A stretch of 64,000 bases of DNA, taken from the NCBI RefSeq assembly GCF_018502625.1, contig NZ_CP075566.1, positions 5,583,001 to 5,647,000 of the forward strand, in the 5' to 3' direction. The position numbers and the translations under genes were made by a program. Position 1 is the first letter of the stretch. Each line of letters starts with the position of its first letter. Positions 34,794 to 46,000 of this stretch are shown piece after piece. The notes beneath the pieces are model-generated. The model was not told the DNA's origin and made no database searches. It was given only the letters and a program-made list of their open reading frames with translations. Origin of the DNA: Pseudomonas hormoni (GTDB lineage: Bacteria; Pseudomonadota; Gammaproteobacteria; Pseudomonadales; Pseudomonadaceae).

Positions 34794-36218
34794 ATGTCCT
34801 CCGCTGCATCTTTCCGCACAGAAAAAGACCTGCTTGGCGTACTCGAAGTACCGGCTCAAGCGTATTACGGCATCCAGACCCTGCGAGCGGTGAACAACTT
34901 CCGTCTCTCCGGCGTTCCGATTTCGCATTACCCGAAGCTGGTTGTCGGTCTGGCGATGGTCAAACAGGCCGCCGCTGACGCCAACCGCGAGCTGGGTCAC
35001 CTGAGCGAAGCCAAGCACGCAGCCATCAGCGAAGCCTGTGCACGATTGATCCGCGGCGATTTCCACGAAGAGTTCGTGGTGGACATGATTCAAGGCGGCG
35101 CTGGCACGTCGACCAACATGAATGCCAACGAAGTCATCGCCAACATCGCGCTGGAGGCCATGGGCCACAGCAAGGGCGAATACCAATACCTGCACCCGAA
35201 CAACGACGTGAACATGGCGCAGTCGACCAACGACGCCTACCCGACTGCGATCCGTCTGGGTCTGCTGCTGGGTCACGACGCACTGCTGGCCAGCCTCGAC
35301 AGCCTGATCCAGTCGTTCGCCGCCAAAGGTGAAGAATTCAGCCACGTTCTGAAGATGGGCCGTACCCAGCTGCAAGACGCCGTGCCGATGACCCTCGGCC
35401 AGGAATTCCGCGCTTTCGCCACTACCCTGAGCGAAGACCTGGCACGCCTGAAAACACTGGCACCAGAACTGCTGACCGAAGTGAACCTGGGTGGCACCGC
35501 GATCGGTACCGGCATCAACGCCGACCCGCGCTATCAGGCTCTGGCCGTTCAGCGTCTGGCGCTGATCAGCGGTCAACCGCTGGTTCCGGCGGCCGACCTG
35601 ATCGAAGCCACCTCCGACATGGGCGCCTTCGTGCTGTTCTCCGGCATGCTCAAGCGCACCGCGGTCAAGCTGTCGAAGATCTGCAACGACCTGCGTCTGC
35701 TGTCCAGTGGTCCACGCACCGGCATCAACGAAATCAACCTGCCGGCGCGTCAGCCAGGCAGCTCGATCATGCCAGGCAAGGTCAACCCGGTTATTCCGGA
35801 AGCCGTGAACCAGGTTGCCTTCCAGATCATCGGCAACGACCTGGCGCTGACCATCGCGGCCGAAGGCGGCCAACTGCAACTGAACGTGATGGAGCCGCTG
35901 ATCGCCTTCAAGATCTTCGACTCGATCCGTCTGCTGCAACGCGCCATGGACATGCTGCGCGAGCACTGCATCACCGGCATCACCGCCAACGAAGCCCGCT
36001 GCCGCGAACTGGTCGAGCACTCGATCGGCCTGGTCACCGCGCTGAACCCGTACATCGGCTATGAAAACGCCACCCGCATCGCCCGTATCGCCCTCGAAAG
36101 CGGCCGCGGCGTGCTGGAACTGGTGCGCGAAGAAGGCTTGCTCGACGAAGAAATGCTCGCCGACATCCTGCGCCCGGAAAACATGATTGCTCCGCGTCTG
36201 GTTCCGCTTAAAGCCTGA
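34794..36218 (+). CDS. aspA: Aspartate ammonia-lyase (aspartase)
   Basis: The 474-residue cytoplasmic enzyme converts L-aspartate to fumarate and ammonia. It has the fumarase/aspartase superfamily regions: GGAGTSTNMNANEVIANIA, VNMAQSTNDAYPTA and the signature GSSIMPGKVNP (residues 322-332). The ATG at 34794 (MSSAASFRTEKDLLG) gives the orthologue length; upstream in-frame ATGs would add 4 or 16 residues. A strong terminator follows at 36279-36312. An AGCS symporter and an asparaginase gene lie downstream, pointing to Asn/Asp use. Confidence 0.97.
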   Translation: MSSAASFRTEKDLLGVLEVPAQAYYGIQTLRAVNNFRLSGVPISHYPKLVVGLAMVKQAAADANRELGHLSEAKHAAISEACARLIRGDFHEEFVVDMIQGGAGTSTNMNANEVIANIALEAMGHSKGEYQYLHPNNDVNMAQSTNDAYPTAIRLGLLLGHDALLASLDSLIQSFAAKGEEFSHVLKMGRTQLQDAVPMTLGQEFRAFATTLSEDLARLKTLAPELLTEVNLGGTAIGTGINADPRYQALAVQRLALISGQPLVPAADLIEATSDMGAFVLFSGMLKRTAVKLSKICNDLRLLSSGPRTGINEINLPARQPGSSIMPGKVNPVIPEAVNQVAFQIIGNDLALTIAAEGGQLQLNVMEPLIAFKIFDSIRLLQRAMDMLREHCITGITANEARCRELVEHSIGLVTALNPYIGYENATRIARIALESGRGVLELVREEGLLDEEMLADILRPENMIAPRLVPLKA

Positions 36219-36278
36219 TCCGACGCATCAGTAGCACCGCTCACCAGGTCGAGGGACTAGACACCTCTCACCTTTTGA

Positions 36279-36312
36279 GGGCTTGGGGATCACTCTCCAA
36301 GCCCTTTTTTTT
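36279..36312 (+). terminator. Intrinsic terminator of aspA
   Basis: GGGCTTGG / CCAAGCCC stem with a 10-base loop, followed by eight Ts. Confidence 0.95.
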
Positions 36313-36319
36313 AACTCTT

Positions 36320-36419
36320 TGTAGGAGCGAGCTTGCTCGCGAAGATCGTTAACGATAACGCGATTAATCTGATGCCCCGTGGTGTCATTGCGTTTTTCGC
36401 GAGCAAGCTCGCTCCTACA
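36320..36419. repeat. REP pair (inverted), TGTAGGAGCGAGCTTGCTCG family
   Basis: Perfect or near-perfect 24-base inverted copies with a roughly 50-base spacer, directly after the aspA terminator. Confidence 0.87.
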
Positions 36420-36705
36420 TGAGCCCGACGCCATTACGTCAGGTGTTTCAAAGCTTCGTTTCGCCGAACGCACCACAACAGTGCAGACGGACGGCACACT
36501 CATCGGTATAGTGCCGCCCCTCTTCGCGTGAGCGGTCGTCGGTAACGAGGCCCAAACCCATGCGAAACCCGAACTAATAACAAACCCGCAATATGAAATC
36601 GGGACGAACATTCGCCTCGCCTGTTTTGCCATGCGCAAACCGGTGTAACGCGATGTTTCCGACCGCCCAGCATTTGCCTAAACAAAAAACAGCGAGGAAT
36701 AATCC

Positions 36706-38154
36706 ATGCTCGAAGTCATTAACGACTTCCTCTCAGGGAAAGTACTGATCGTGCTCATTGTCGGGCTCGGTAGCTACTTCACGATCCGCTCGCGTTTCGT
36801 TCAATTGCGTCACTTCTTCCACATGTTCGCGGTGTTCCGCGACAGCCTCAAAAGCAGCGCCGGTCAACTCAGCTCCTTCCAGGCCCTGATGCTCAGCCTC
36901 GCCGGCCGCGTCGGTGCGGGCAACATCGCCGGTGTCGGCATTGCCGTGACCCTCGGTGGGCCAGGTGCGGTGTTCTGGATGTGGGTGACCGCACTGGTCG
37001 GCATGTCCAGCAGCTTCTTTGAATGCTCCCTCGGCCAGCTCTACAAACGCGCCGACGCCGACGGCACTTACCGTGGCGGCCCGTCCTACTACATCCAGCA
37101 CGGCCTGCAGAAACGCTGGTTGGGCATGATCATGGCGTTACTGTTGCTTGTGACCTTCGGGTTCGCGTTCAACGGCCTGCAATCCCACGCCGTGACCCAC
37201 TCGCTGAACAACGCGTTCGGTCTCGACACCACCTGGACCGGCCTGGCCCTGGCAGTGTTGCTGGGCCTGGTGTTCATCGGTGGGATCAAGCGCATCGCCA
37301 AGGTTGCTGACCTGCTGGTGCCGGTGAAAACCCTGGTGTACATCGGCGTGACCATCTACGTGATCGTGCTGCAATTCGACCACGTTCCGGGCATGTTGAT
37401 GACGATCGTCAAAAGCGCTTTCGGTCTCGACCAGGCTTTTGGTGGCCTGATCGGTAGCGCCATCGTCATGGGCGTGAAGCGTGGCGTGTTCGCCAACGAA
37501 GCGGGCCTGGGCAGTGCGCCGAACGTGGCGGCCGTGGCGTCGGTTGAACACCCGGTTTCACAAGGCGTCGTTCAGGCGTTCAGCGTGTTCCTCGATACGT
37601 TCGTGATCTGCACCTGCACCGCATTGCTGATCCTGCTCTCGGGCTTCTACACCCCGGGCTTTGAAGGCGATGGCATTGCCCTGACCCAGAATTCGCTCGC
37701 CGCTGTCGTGGGCGACTGGGGCCGGATGTTCATCTCCGTGGCACTGGCGCTGTTCGTGTTCACCTCGATTCTCTACAACTACTACCTGGGCGAGAGCAAC
37801 CTGCGCTTCCTGATCGGTGAAAACCGCAAGGCGCTGATCGGCTACCGCGCGCTGGTATTGGTGTTGATCTTCTGGGGTGCGATCGAGAACCTCGGCACGG
37901 TGTTCGCATTTGCCGACATCACCATGACCCTGCTCGCGTTCGTGAACCTGATTGCGCTGTTCCTGCTGTTCAAGGTCGGCATGCGCATCCTGCGTGACTA
38001 CGATGACCAGCGCGCTGCCGGCATCAAGACGCCGGTGTTCGATTCGAGCAAGTTCCCGGATCTGGACCTGGACCTGAACGCCTGGCCAGCCAACCCGCCA
38101 GCTGCCGCCAAGGCTGAAGCTGAGCCGCAAGGCGTACCCGCAGCGCAACGCTGA
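36706..38154 (+). CDS. Alanine/glycine:cation symporter family (AGCS) transporter
   Basis: The 482-residue membrane protein has about 10-11 helices. AGCS signatures present are LSLAGRVGAGNIAGVGIAVT, GPGAVFWMWVTALVGMSSSF, YRGGPSYYIQHGL and FANEAGLGSAPNVAAVA. It would import an amino acid with Na+ or H+. The neighbourhood (aspA, asparaginase) suggests a small amino acid but does not fix the substrate. The C-terminal tail is Ala/Pro/Glu-rich and cytoplasmic. Confidence 0.93.
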   Translation: MLEVINDFLSGKVLIVLIVGLGSYFTIRSRFVQLRHFFHMFAVFRDSLKSSAGQLSSFQALMLSLAGRVGAGNIAGVGIAVTLGGPGAVFWMWVTALVGMSSSFFECSLGQLYKRADADGTYRGGPSYYIQHGLQKRWLGMIMALLLLVTFGFAFNGLQSHAVTHSLNNAFGLDTTWTGLALAVLLGLVFIGGIKRIAKVADLLVPVKTLVYIGVTIYVIVLQFDHVPGMLMTIVKSAFGLDQAFGGLIGSAIVMGVKRGVFANEAGLGSAPNVAAVASVEHPVSQGVVQAFSVFLDTFVICTCTALLILLSGFYTPGFEGDGIALTQNSLAAVVGDWGRMFISVALALFVFTSILYNYYLGESNLRFLIGENRKALIGYRALVLVLIFWGAIENLGTVFAFADITMTLLAFVNLIALFLLFKVGMRILRDYDDQRAAGIKTPVFDSSKFPDLDLDLNAWPANPPAAAKAEAEPQGVPAAQR

Positions 38155-38165
38155 TCGGTAAAAAA

Positions 38166-38188
38166 CCGGGCGCATCCCCTGCGCCCGG
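38166..38188. terminator. GC-rich hairpin between the AGCS gene and asparaginase
   Basis: CCGGGCGC / GCGCCCGG forms a perfect 8-bp stem. The A run precedes it on the plus strand, so the T tract follows only on the minus strand. For the rightward genes it is a stem without a T tail. Confidence 0.45.
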
Positions 38189-38253
38189 CGTGACACAGCG
38201 TGCGGCCGGCGTCATGCTCGGCCGCATGCTGTCATCGTTCCCGGAGAACCCCC

Positions 38254-39258
38254 ATGAATTCCTCGACCTACCCTGCCGCCCAGCACGTCATGGTGCTCTA
38301 CACCGGTGGCACCATCGGCATGCAAGCCAGCGAACATGGTCTGGCACCGGCATCCGGTTTTGAAGCGCGGATGCGCGAATACCTGCACAGCCAGCCGGAG
38401 CTGGTGGTGCCACAGTGGCGCTTTCGCGAAATGTCGCCGCTGATCGACAGCGCCAACATGTCTCCGGCGTACTGGCAGCAATTGCGCGAGGCGGTGGTCG
38501 ACGCCGTCGACGTACAGGGCTGCGACAGTGTGCTGATTCTGCACGGCACCGACACGCTGGCTTACAGCGCTGCGGCCATGAGTTTTCAATTGCTCGGCCT
38601 GCACGCCCGCGTGTGCTTTACCGGTTCAATGCTGCCGGCCGGCGTGACTGACAGCGATGCCTGGGAAAACCTCGGCGGCGCGCTGGTCGCCCTCGGCCAA
38701 GGCCTGGCGCCGGGCGTGCACTTATACTTCCACGGTGAACTGCTGGCCCCGACCCGTTGCGCGAAGGTGCGCAGTTTCGGTCGGCATCCGTTCAAGCGGC
38801 TGGAGCGTCAGGGTGGCGGCGTTAAAGCGCCCTCGATACCTGAGCAACTGAACTACAACCAGCCAAAGCAATTGGCGAAGGTTGCGGTGTTGCCGCTGTT
38901 TCCAGGCATCGGCGCCGAAATCCTTGATGGCCTGCTCGACAGCGGCATTCAGGGCCTGGTGCTGGAGTGCTACGGCAGTGGCACCGGGCCGAGCGACAAC
39001 CCTGAGTTTCTTGCCAGCCTCGGTCGCGCGCGGAACAACGGTGTGGTGGTGGTTGCGGTGACTCAGTGCCATGAAGGTGGCGTCGAGCTGGATGTCTACG
39101 AGGCTGGCAGTCGTTTGCGCGGCGTTGGCGTACTTTCGGGCGGCGGTATGACCCGTGAAGCGGCGTTCGGCAAGTTGCATGGGTTGCTGGGGGCCGGTCT
39201 CGACACCGCCGAGGTTCGGCGGCTGGTAGAACTCGATCTCTGCGGCGAACTGAGCTGA
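38254..39258 (+). CDS. L-asparaginase
   Basis: The 334-residue enzyme hydrolyses asparagine to aspartate and ammonia. It contains both catalytic Thr motifs, VMVLYTGGTIGM near the N-terminus and SVLILHGTDTLAYSAAAM, plus the conserved Lys region. There is no signal peptide, so it is the cytoplasmic (type I-like) form. The ATG at 38254 (MNSSTYPAAQHVM) follows GGAGAA. Product aspartate could feed aspA two genes upstream. Confidence 0.92.
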   Translation: MNSSTYPAAQHVMVLYTGGTIGMQASEHGLAPASGFEARMREYLHSQPELVVPQWRFREMSPLIDSANMSPAYWQQLREAVVDAVDVQGCDSVLILHGTDTLAYSAAAMSFQLLGLHARVCFTGSMLPAGVTDSDAWENLGGALVALGQGLAPGVHLYFHGELLAPTRCAKVRSFGRHPFKRLERQGGGVKAPSIPEQLNYNQPKQLAKVAVLPLFPGIGAEILDGLLDSGIQGLVLECYGSGTGPSDNPEFLASLGRARNNGVVVVAVTQCHEGGVELDVYEAGSRLRGVGVLSGGGMTREAAFGKLHGLLGAGLDTAEVRRLVELDLCGELS

Positions 39259-39281
39259 TCTTAAGGCCGGACACAAAACCC

Positions 39282-39430
39282 TGTGGCGAGGGAGCTTGCT
39301 CCCGCGAGACCGGGCTGGCGCTCCAGTGCAAAGCACTCCTGAACCCCGACGACAGAACAAGTTCAGGAATGTTGCGTCAGCCGGATTGCGGCCGCTGCGC
39401 GCCCGAGCGGGAGCAAGCTCTCTCGCCACA
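39282..39430. repeat. REP pair (inverted), TGTGGCGAGGGAGCTTGC family
   Basis: Inverted copies with a roughly 100-base spacer lie between the asparaginase and AraC genes. The right arm has one change (CTCTCTCG). Confidence 0.83.
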
Positions 39431-39499
39431 GGTAATGGTCGTCACACGATGGGCACATAACTTGCTGCTCTCCAGCCATCCCAAGGCTGGAAGCTGCCC

Positions 39500-40492
39500 A
39501 TGCTCCACTCCCACCTCACCACCCTCAACGCCGTCTCTTTGGTGCTCAATGCCTTCAAAGGCGAAGGCCTGTCGAGCGAAGCGCTGCTCGCCGGAAGTGG
39601 CATCAGTGCGGCGGATCTGAGCCGGGCCGACACGCGCATCACCACCAATCAGGAGATGCAGGTCTGCGCCAACGCGGTTGCGCTCAAGCGTGACATCGGC
39701 CTGGAGCTGGGTCGACGCATGCACGTTTCCTGCTACGGGATGCTCGGTTATGCACTGCTCACCAGTGCCACCTTCGGTGACGCTTTGCGCCTGGCAATGC
39801 GGTATCCGGCCCTGTTGGGAACACTTTTCGAGCTGAGCCTGGAGAACGACGGCGAACGCATCTGGTTCGTCGCCGCCGACTACCGGGAGAGTCCGGCGAT
39901 GGCGGTGTTCAATGCCGAGTTCTGTCTGGTGTCATTGAAAGTCATCTGCGACGACCTGCTCGGTCACTCGCTGCCGCTGCTGGCGGCGCGCTTCGAACAC
40001 GCCGCCCCCGACTACGAGGCAACTTACGCCGAGCATTTCAATTGCCCGCTGCACTTCGACGCGCGGGACAACGCCTTTGCCTTCGACAAGCGCTGGCTCG
40101 ACCAACCCCTGCCGCTCGCGGATGTCATCACCCATCAGGCCATGGCCGAACGCTGCCGCAAACAGAACACCGAGTTCACCGGGCGCCAGGCGTGGCTGGG
40201 GCGGATTCGCCAACTGCTCAGCGCTCAACTGAATGCGGCGCCAGGGCTCGAAGGGTTGGCCGAGCAGATGAATTGCTCGGCGCGGACCCTGCGCCGGCAC
40301 CTCAAGGATCTGGGGTGCAGTTATCAGGAATTGCTGGATGAGCTGCGGTTCGAGCAAGCCAAGCACATGCTCTGCGAAGACCAGATGCCGATTTACCGAA
40401 TCGCCGAAGCGCTGGGTTTCAGCGAGACCGCGAGTTTCCGGCATGCGTTTGTGCGCTGGAGTGGGGTGGCGCCGAGCCAGTTCAGGCCCTGA
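39500..40492 (+). CDS. AraC-family transcriptional regulator (arabinose-binding-domain type)
   Basis: The 330-residue regulator has an N-terminal arabinose-binding-like domain (about 20-210) and a C-terminal AraC double helix-turn-helix (about 235-328, GLEGLAEQMNCSARTLRRHL then IYRIAEALGFSETASFRHAF). It precedes aphA and the polyamine-binding protein in the same direction, so it may regulate acetylpolyamine use. That is inferred from position only, since a REP pair and about 250 bases lie between them. Confidence 0.9.
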   Translation: MLHSHLTTLNAVSLVLNAFKGEGLSSEALLAGSGISAADLSRADTRITTNQEMQVCANAVALKRDIGLELGRRMHVSCYGMLGYALLTSATFGDALRLAMRYPALLGTLFELSLENDGERIWFVAADYRESPAMAVFNAEFCLVSLKVICDDLLGHSLPLLAARFEHAAPDYEATYAEHFNCPLHFDARDNAFAFDKRWLDQPLPLADVITHQAMAERCRKQNTEFTGRQAWLGRIRQLLSAQLNAAPGLEGLAEQMNCSARTLRRHLKDLGCSYQELLDELRFEQAKHMLCEDQMPIYRIAEALGFSETASFRHAFVRWSGVAPSQFRP

Positions 40493-40494
40493 AA

Positions 40495-40625
40495 TGTGGC
40501 GAGGGAGCTTGCTCCCGCTGGTCTGCGCAGCAGACCCAAACCGAGCATCACGTTCTTCCATTCAGATAGTGCGTGCAGTTTTACGACTGCTACGCAGCCG
40601 AGCGGGAGCAAGCTCCCTCGCCACA
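40495..40625. repeat. REP pair (inverted), TGTGGCGAGGGAGCTTGC family
   Basis: Exact inverted REP cores begin immediately after the AraC stop, with internal GCTGCGCAGC-like repeats as in the 17266 and 61592 copies. Confidence 0.85.
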
Positions 40626-40749
40626 GAGGGGCGAATTTCGGTCAACTATTTTGGCCATATCGATCCCCTTTTGGCCTTTCCTGCCGTTCTCCGAATCGCC
40701 GTCCGCCGCAAGACTGTAGCCAACCGAATCAGCCTGCGGAGAACAAGAA

Positions 40750-41781
40750 ATGCTGACGATCTACTCGGACGATCACCACCTGCACCACGGCCGTTGCGAA
40801 TTGATAGACGGGCAACTCAAGCCCTGCTTTGAAATGCCTTCGCGTGCCGACCACGTGTTGGCGCGGGTGCAAAACCAGAACCTCGGCCCTGTTGAAGCGC
40901 CGAAGGATTTCGGCCTCGACCCGATCGCACGCATCCACAGCCGCGACTACCTCGACTTCTTCAAAGGCGCCTGGTCCCGTTGGACCGAGTTCAACACCGA
41001 CGGTGACTTGTTGCCCTACACCTGGCCGGCCCGCACCTTGCGCGCCATCAAGCCCACCAGCCTGCACGGCCAGCTCGGCTATTACAGCTTCGACGGTGGC
41101 GCGCCGATTACCGCCGGCACCTGGCAAGCAGCGTACAGCGCAGCCCAAGTGGCGCTCACGGCGCAGGCAGAAATCCAGCGCGGCGCACGCAGCGTCTTCG
41201 CGTTGTGCCGTCCACCGGGACACCATGCCGCCAGCGACTTGATGGGCGGTTATTGCTACCTCAACAACGCCGCCATTGCCGCTCAAGCCTTCCTCGATCA
41301 GGGCCACAAGAAAGTCGCAATCCTCGACGTCGATTACCACCACGGCAACGGCACCCAATCGATTTTCTACGAGCGCAGCGACGTGCTCTTCACCTCGATC
41401 CACGGCCATCCGGAAGCCGAATTCCCGTTCTTCCTCGGCTATGACGACGAACTGGGCGAAGGCGCGGGCGAAGGCTTCAACTTCAACTACCCTTTGCCCG
41501 CCGGCAGCGGCTGGGACACCTGGAGCGCAGCACTGGAACAAGCCTGCAAAGAGATCGAAAAATACGGCGCCGACATCGTTGTCGTGTCCCTGGGCGTCGA
41601 TACGTTCAAAGACGATCCGATCTCCCAATTCAAACTCGACAGCCCGGATTACCTGGCGATGGGCGAGCGCATTGCGAAGCTCGGCGTGCCGACGTTGTTC
41701 GTGATGGAAGGCGGTTACGCGGTCGAAGAAATCGGCATCAACGCCGTGAACGTTCTTGAAGGTTTTGAAAGCGCTCAATGA
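40750..41781 (+). CDS. aphA: Acetylpolyamine amidohydrolase (histone-deacetylase family)
   Basis: The 343-residue zinc amidohydrolase removes acetyl groups from acetylputrescine, acetylcadaverine and related polyamines. It has the HDAC-fold motifs [20 protein letters not shown] (catalytic His pair), [18 protein letters not shown] (zinc Asp and His) and the late [11 protein letters not shown] (zinc Asp) with [10 protein letters not shown]. The next gene, 13 bases downstream, is a polyamine-binding protein, matching the aphA cluster recalled in P. aeruginosa. Confidence 0.93.
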   Translation: MLTIYSDDHHLHHGRCELIDGQLKPCFEMPSRADHVLARVQNQNLGPVEAPKDFGLDPIARIHSRDYLDFFKGAWSRWTEFNTDGDLLPYTWPARTLRAIKPTSLHGQLGYYSFDGGAPITAGTWQAAYSAAQVALTAQAEIQRGARSVFALCRPPGHHAASDLMGGYCYLNNAAIAAQAFLDQGHKKVAILDVDYHHGNGTQSIFYERSDVLFTSIHGHPEAEFPFFLGYDDELGEGAGEGFNFNYPLPAGSGWDTWSAALEQACKEIEKYGADIVVVSLGVDTFKDDPISQFKLDSPDYLAMGERIAKLGVPTLFVMEGGYAVEEIGINAVNVLEGFESAQ

Positions 41782-41794
41782 GGAAACAACAATA

Positions 41795-42895
41795 ATGAAC
41801 AGACTCAAGCGTCTTATCGTCCCCACCCTGTGCGCCACGGTGCTCAGCGGGGCCGCTTACGCCGAAGAGCGAACGTTGCGCGTCTACAACTGGTTCGACT
41901 ACATCACCCCCAAAGCGCTTGAAGACTTCAAGGCGCAGAACACCCAGACCAAACTGGTCTACGACATCTTCGACACCAACGAAGCGCTGGAAGCCAAGCT
42001 GCTGACCGGCAACTCCGGTTACGACGTGGTGGTGCCGTCCAACGTGTTCCTCGCCAAGCAGATCGAGGCAGGCGTTTTCCAGCCGCTGGACCGCAGCAAA
42101 CTGCCGAACTGGAACCACCTCGATCCCAAGCTGATGAAGCTGATCGAAGCCAACGATCCGGGCAACAAATTCGCCGTGCCGTACATGTACGGCACCATCC
42201 TGATCGGCTTCAACCCGGACAAGGTCAAAGCCGCGCTGGGCGCCAATGCGCCGGTGGACAGTTGGGACCTGATCTTCAAGGAAGAGAACATCAGCAAGCT
42301 CAAGCAGTGCGGCGTCGCCCTGCTCGACTCGCCGTCAGAGATCCTGCCGCTGGCCCTGCAACACCTTGGCCTGGACCCCAACAGCAAGAAGCCGGCGGAC
42401 TATGAAAAGGCTGAAGCGCTGTTGATGAAAATCCGGCCGTACGTCACTTACTTCCACTCCTCCAAGTACATGGCCGACATCGCCAACGGTGACATCTGCG
42501 TCGCGGTCGGTTATTCCGGCAGCTTCTCCCAGGCCGCCAACCGCGCCAAAGAAGCAAAGAACGGGGTGATCGTCGACATGCGCCTGCCCAAAGAAGGCGC
42601 GCCGATCTGGTTCGACATGCTCGCCATTCCAAAGGGCGCGAAGAACACCGAGGACGCCTACACCTTCATCAACTACCTGCTGCAACCCCAGGTGATCGCA
42701 CCGGTCAGCGACTTCGTCGGTTACCCGAACCCGAACAAGGACGCCACGGAAATGGTCGACCCGGCGATCCGCAACAACCCGAACCTGTACCCGACCGAAA
42801 CGGCGATGGGCACGCTTTACACCCTGCAACCTCTGCCGCGCGATGCTGAACGCGCGCGGACGCGAGCCTGGACCAAGATCAAGTCCGGGACCTGA
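41795..42895 (+). CDS. Polyamine ABC transporter substrate-binding protein (PotF/SpuD-like)
   Basis: The 366-residue periplasmic protein has a signal peptide ([20 protein letters not shown]). It shows the PotD/PotF family features [39 protein letters not shown] and [17 protein letters not shown]. It is co-transcribed with aphA, so the ligand is probably an acetylated or free polyamine. No permease or ATPase genes are adjacent, so it may dock on a transporter encoded elsewhere. The chosen start has an AGGAAACAA site. Confidence 0.92.
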   Translation: MNRLKRLIVPTLCATVLSGAAYAEERTLRVYNWFDYITPKALEDFKAQNTQTKLVYDIFDTNEALEAKLLTGNSGYDVVVPSNVFLAKQIEAGVFQPLDRSKLPNWNHLDPKLMKLIEANDPGNKFAVPYMYGTILIGFNPDKVKAALGANAPVDSWDLIFKEENISKLKQCGVALLDSPSEILPLALQHLGLDPNSKKPADYEKAEALLMKIRPYVTYFHSSKYMADIANGDICVAVGYSGSFSQAANRAKEAKNGVIVDMRLPKEGAPIWFDMLAIPKGAKNTEDAYTFINYLLQPQVIAPVSDFVGYPNPNKDATEMVDPAIRNNPNLYPTETAMGTLYTLQPLPRDAERARTRAWTKIKSGT

Positions 42896-42910
42896 TTCCC
42901 CTCAGGTGAA

Positions 42911-42955
42911 ACACGCCCCTGTCGCAGCAGGCTTCGTCAGCTGCTACAGGGCGTG
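42911..42955 (+). terminator. Strong stem-loop after the polyamine-binding protein
   Basis: ACACGCCCCTGT-C-GCAGCAG pairs with CTGCT-ACAGGGCGTGT to give a long GC stem with small bulges. It is likely the end of the aphA operon, although the T run is short. Confidence 0.55.
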
Positions 42956-43078
42956 TATTTCAGTCGCGGTTTTTTGCCCGCAATATTTATGTACCGCCCA
43001 AACAGGCCGGCGTCTGGATACGGTTTGTCCGATACGAGGCAGCAGTCATTGCCGCCTCTTCAACATCGGATGAAGACC

Positions 43079-46000
43079 ATGACTGAATCAACCGCTGTCG
43101 TTAAACCTGACGACGCCCCGCCCTTGCTGAAACAGAGCCGACTGGTAGGCCTGACCAGTGAAGGCCCTTCCCTGCATCAGGCCGCCTCACTGTTGTTGCA
43201 ACGGGAACTGCTCGAACGCTACCCCAAGCTGAAGATCGATCCCGAAAGAGCGATGATCACCACTCCTCTTCACAATGAGGATGACACCTTCCACTTCGAA
43301 TCTCTGACACACGCGCTTATTGGCCAAGGCTTCGGAAAACCTGCGGCGGCCTACCTTGATGGTGAAACGTTCCTGACCTCGACCCCACGTGTCGACAATC
43401 CGGTGCACCTGGCCATCGACATGGATGACGTGAATGCGCTACTCAACGAGCTCGCGCCCTTTCTCTTTGTTGCCTTCCAGCAGTGCCAGCTCGATTTCTG
43501 GAATGAAACCCCAGGCACGCAGCCTCGCTGGCAAGCGCTGGCCGATTCATTCAAGGCCGCCGTGGACGTGGAAAGTGCCAACGGTTGGGATGCCGATGAA
43601 TGCACGCTGGGGCGGCTTGTCGCGACGGGACCGGACAGGCAACTGCGCACGGTGACGGATACCGATTTCAACAACGTTCGGGCGTGTCTGCTCGACATTG
43701 ATCGGGTCGATGGAGCACAGACCCACCATCAGGTCACCGCTGGCGCGGTCGTCCTGACAGCCACCCACAAGGACCGTGAGCTGATCGTGATGTACACGAT
43801 TGCCTCAGGTTATGAGTCTTTCTCGTCCATGACACAGCTGGGCGAGTCGCTGCCGGAACGTCTGGGCGAGGACTGGAACAAAGACCTGACGTGGCGCCTG
43901 ATCGAGCCTGAAGGGAGCATTTTCGAGGCGGTTGTCTGGGCGCTGGTGGCCAGTCAGCTCGATGCTATCGCGACGCTTGATCCCGCCAGCAAACCTGCTG
44001 CCGAATCCGGTTCAGGCCAACAACGAAGCACGCTCGGCGTACAGGAACGCCAACGATTCGCTCAGCTGGACAAGGCCATTCCCGCTTGGCTGCAGACCGG
44101 TTCCGTCAGCGATCTGCAACACTACAGCCGCTACATCGACGCACTCGGGAGGTTACGCGACGGCGCGGAAAACGACGTTTTCAAAGACGACGATCTTCTG
44201 CTGATCAAGCCGTACGCCCAGGAGCAAATGCGCAAGGCGATCGTCGCCGACAACCAGTCAGGCGTCGCCCTGTTGCCGCTCGACGCCCTGCGGATCACCG
44301 GGACCAACAGCTTCGAGTCGGGCGGCTTCACACTGCCCAATCCCCTTGACCAGACGGTGGAGACCCTGGCCGAGTTTGCCCTGCAAAACAGTCCGCCCTA
44401 TGAGGCGTCGCTCGCCTTCGGCGATAAGCGCGAAGTACCCGACTGGCTGACCGTCGATTACCTGACCGCGATGGCACAGCAGGTGAATATTGGCGACAGC
44501 TACCCGAAATTGCTCAAACAGACACTGATTGATGATCCGGTCAAAGCCGCACATCACAAAACCCGCTACACCCGCGAATTGCCGTTGCTGCTGCCGCTCC
44601 TGGCGCTGGAATGCAAACTTCGCCGGCGCGGCAATATCGATGAGCACGGGTACCGCTATGTGCGCCAGTTGATGGACGCGATCGCCAACAAAAAACCTGC
44701 TGCCGAACATCCCGTCAACATCCGTCCGCTGGCGTTCATTCCGCGAAACCGGTTGAGCAAAAAAGCCGACACGGTCACCAACATGTTCATTATCGGCCCG
44801 CGCGATTCCGATCAGGGACCGTGCCTGCTTTACCGACCGGCGCTGGACACGCCGTTGCAGCAATTTGCGTCCCTGCAAAACCTGATGTACGCGCTGTACC
44901 AGCCGGGCGAGCTGAGGGATTCGGTTCTGGCGTGGCTGGATAACGAAGCCCTTGGTTTCGAATACGCCCAGTATGTTTTTCCGACCGGGATCCCTTCACC
45001 CTGGACCCTCTCCCAATTGGCCTTTGAGCCGATTATCCACCTTGACCTGGCCGGCCCGATCGACCTTGCCAACACGCCACTGAGCGGCGATATCCTCGCG
45101 ACGCTTTACGAGGCCAACATCCGCGCGCTGACTGAACTCGCCGAGCGCCAGTCCGTTTCGAACAGCGAGCGGCGCTGGGCGCTGCTGGCGGACAGTGGAT
45201 GGGCGCTGTTCAGCGTTGCTTCCAACTTCTTCAGCGGTGCAGCGGGGGCTGCGGTTTGGGTCTGGCAAAGCATCGGCGAAATCCAGCAAGCCATCGACGC
45301 CCATGAAAAGGGCGACAAGCTCGTTGAATGGAAATCAACCGGAGACGTGCTGCTGGTGCTGGGTATCCTCCTGGCGCAACACGTGGCAGCCCGACGTAAT
45401 CATTCAAGTCTGCCGGTGTTCGAGAAACCGGAATCCCTGGCAGAAGAGGAAGCCACACCGACCGAGCCGATCAAGCCATCCGTGCGTTTCAATTCCGAAC
45501 CCCTGACAGGAGACATCCCGCTCGGCCATCTCTCATCCCTTGCGCCGGGCACACTGATTCCCTCGGATGCAGGCACTCGGTTCACTGCCTTGATCGACAG
45601 CTTCGAAATGCCCACCCCCGATTTGACCAAACACTCGGTTTCACCCGTCAGCCATCTTTACGAAGTCGAGGGCAAAACCTGTGCGCAAGTCGGCGCGCGC
45701 TGGTTTCAGGTGGTCGCCGTCGAAGGAGAGCCGACTTACATCGTCGACCCGGTGGATCCTGCGCGTACAGGGCTGGCAGTGAAGTACGACGAGGCTTCAG
45801 GCAAGTGGCATTGGGATCTGAAGCTGCGCTTGCGTGGCGGTGGCCCGACCGGTCGCATCGCAGCGTTGCGCCGGGCCAAAGAGCAAAACAAAGACCAGGC
45901 CTGGGTGGCGCTGCAGCGTTTCCTGGCAGGAGAAAAACAACTGCAAAGCGAGGTCACCAGCGCACTCCGCGCCTTACCGACGGTACCCGACGAGACGGAG

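Larger units (their letters stand above)
36219..36705. other. Intergenic region between aspA and the AGCS symporter
   Basis: The 487-base gap contains the aspA terminator and a REP pair (separate entries). The remaining 36420-36705 presumably carries the promoter of the symporter. No gene is supported. A minus-strand frame across 36228-36638 is interrupted by REP sequence and looks spurious. Confidence 0.6.

Noticed and set aside
36228..36638. 136-codon minus-strand frame after aspA
   Set aside because: It reads through the aspA terminator and a REP pair (giving the typical SCRSELARE peptide) and has no family likeness.
38722..39429. Minus-strand frame overlapping asparaginase and a REP pair
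   Set aside because: Its N-terminus is translated REP sequence and the rest is antisense to a certain gene.
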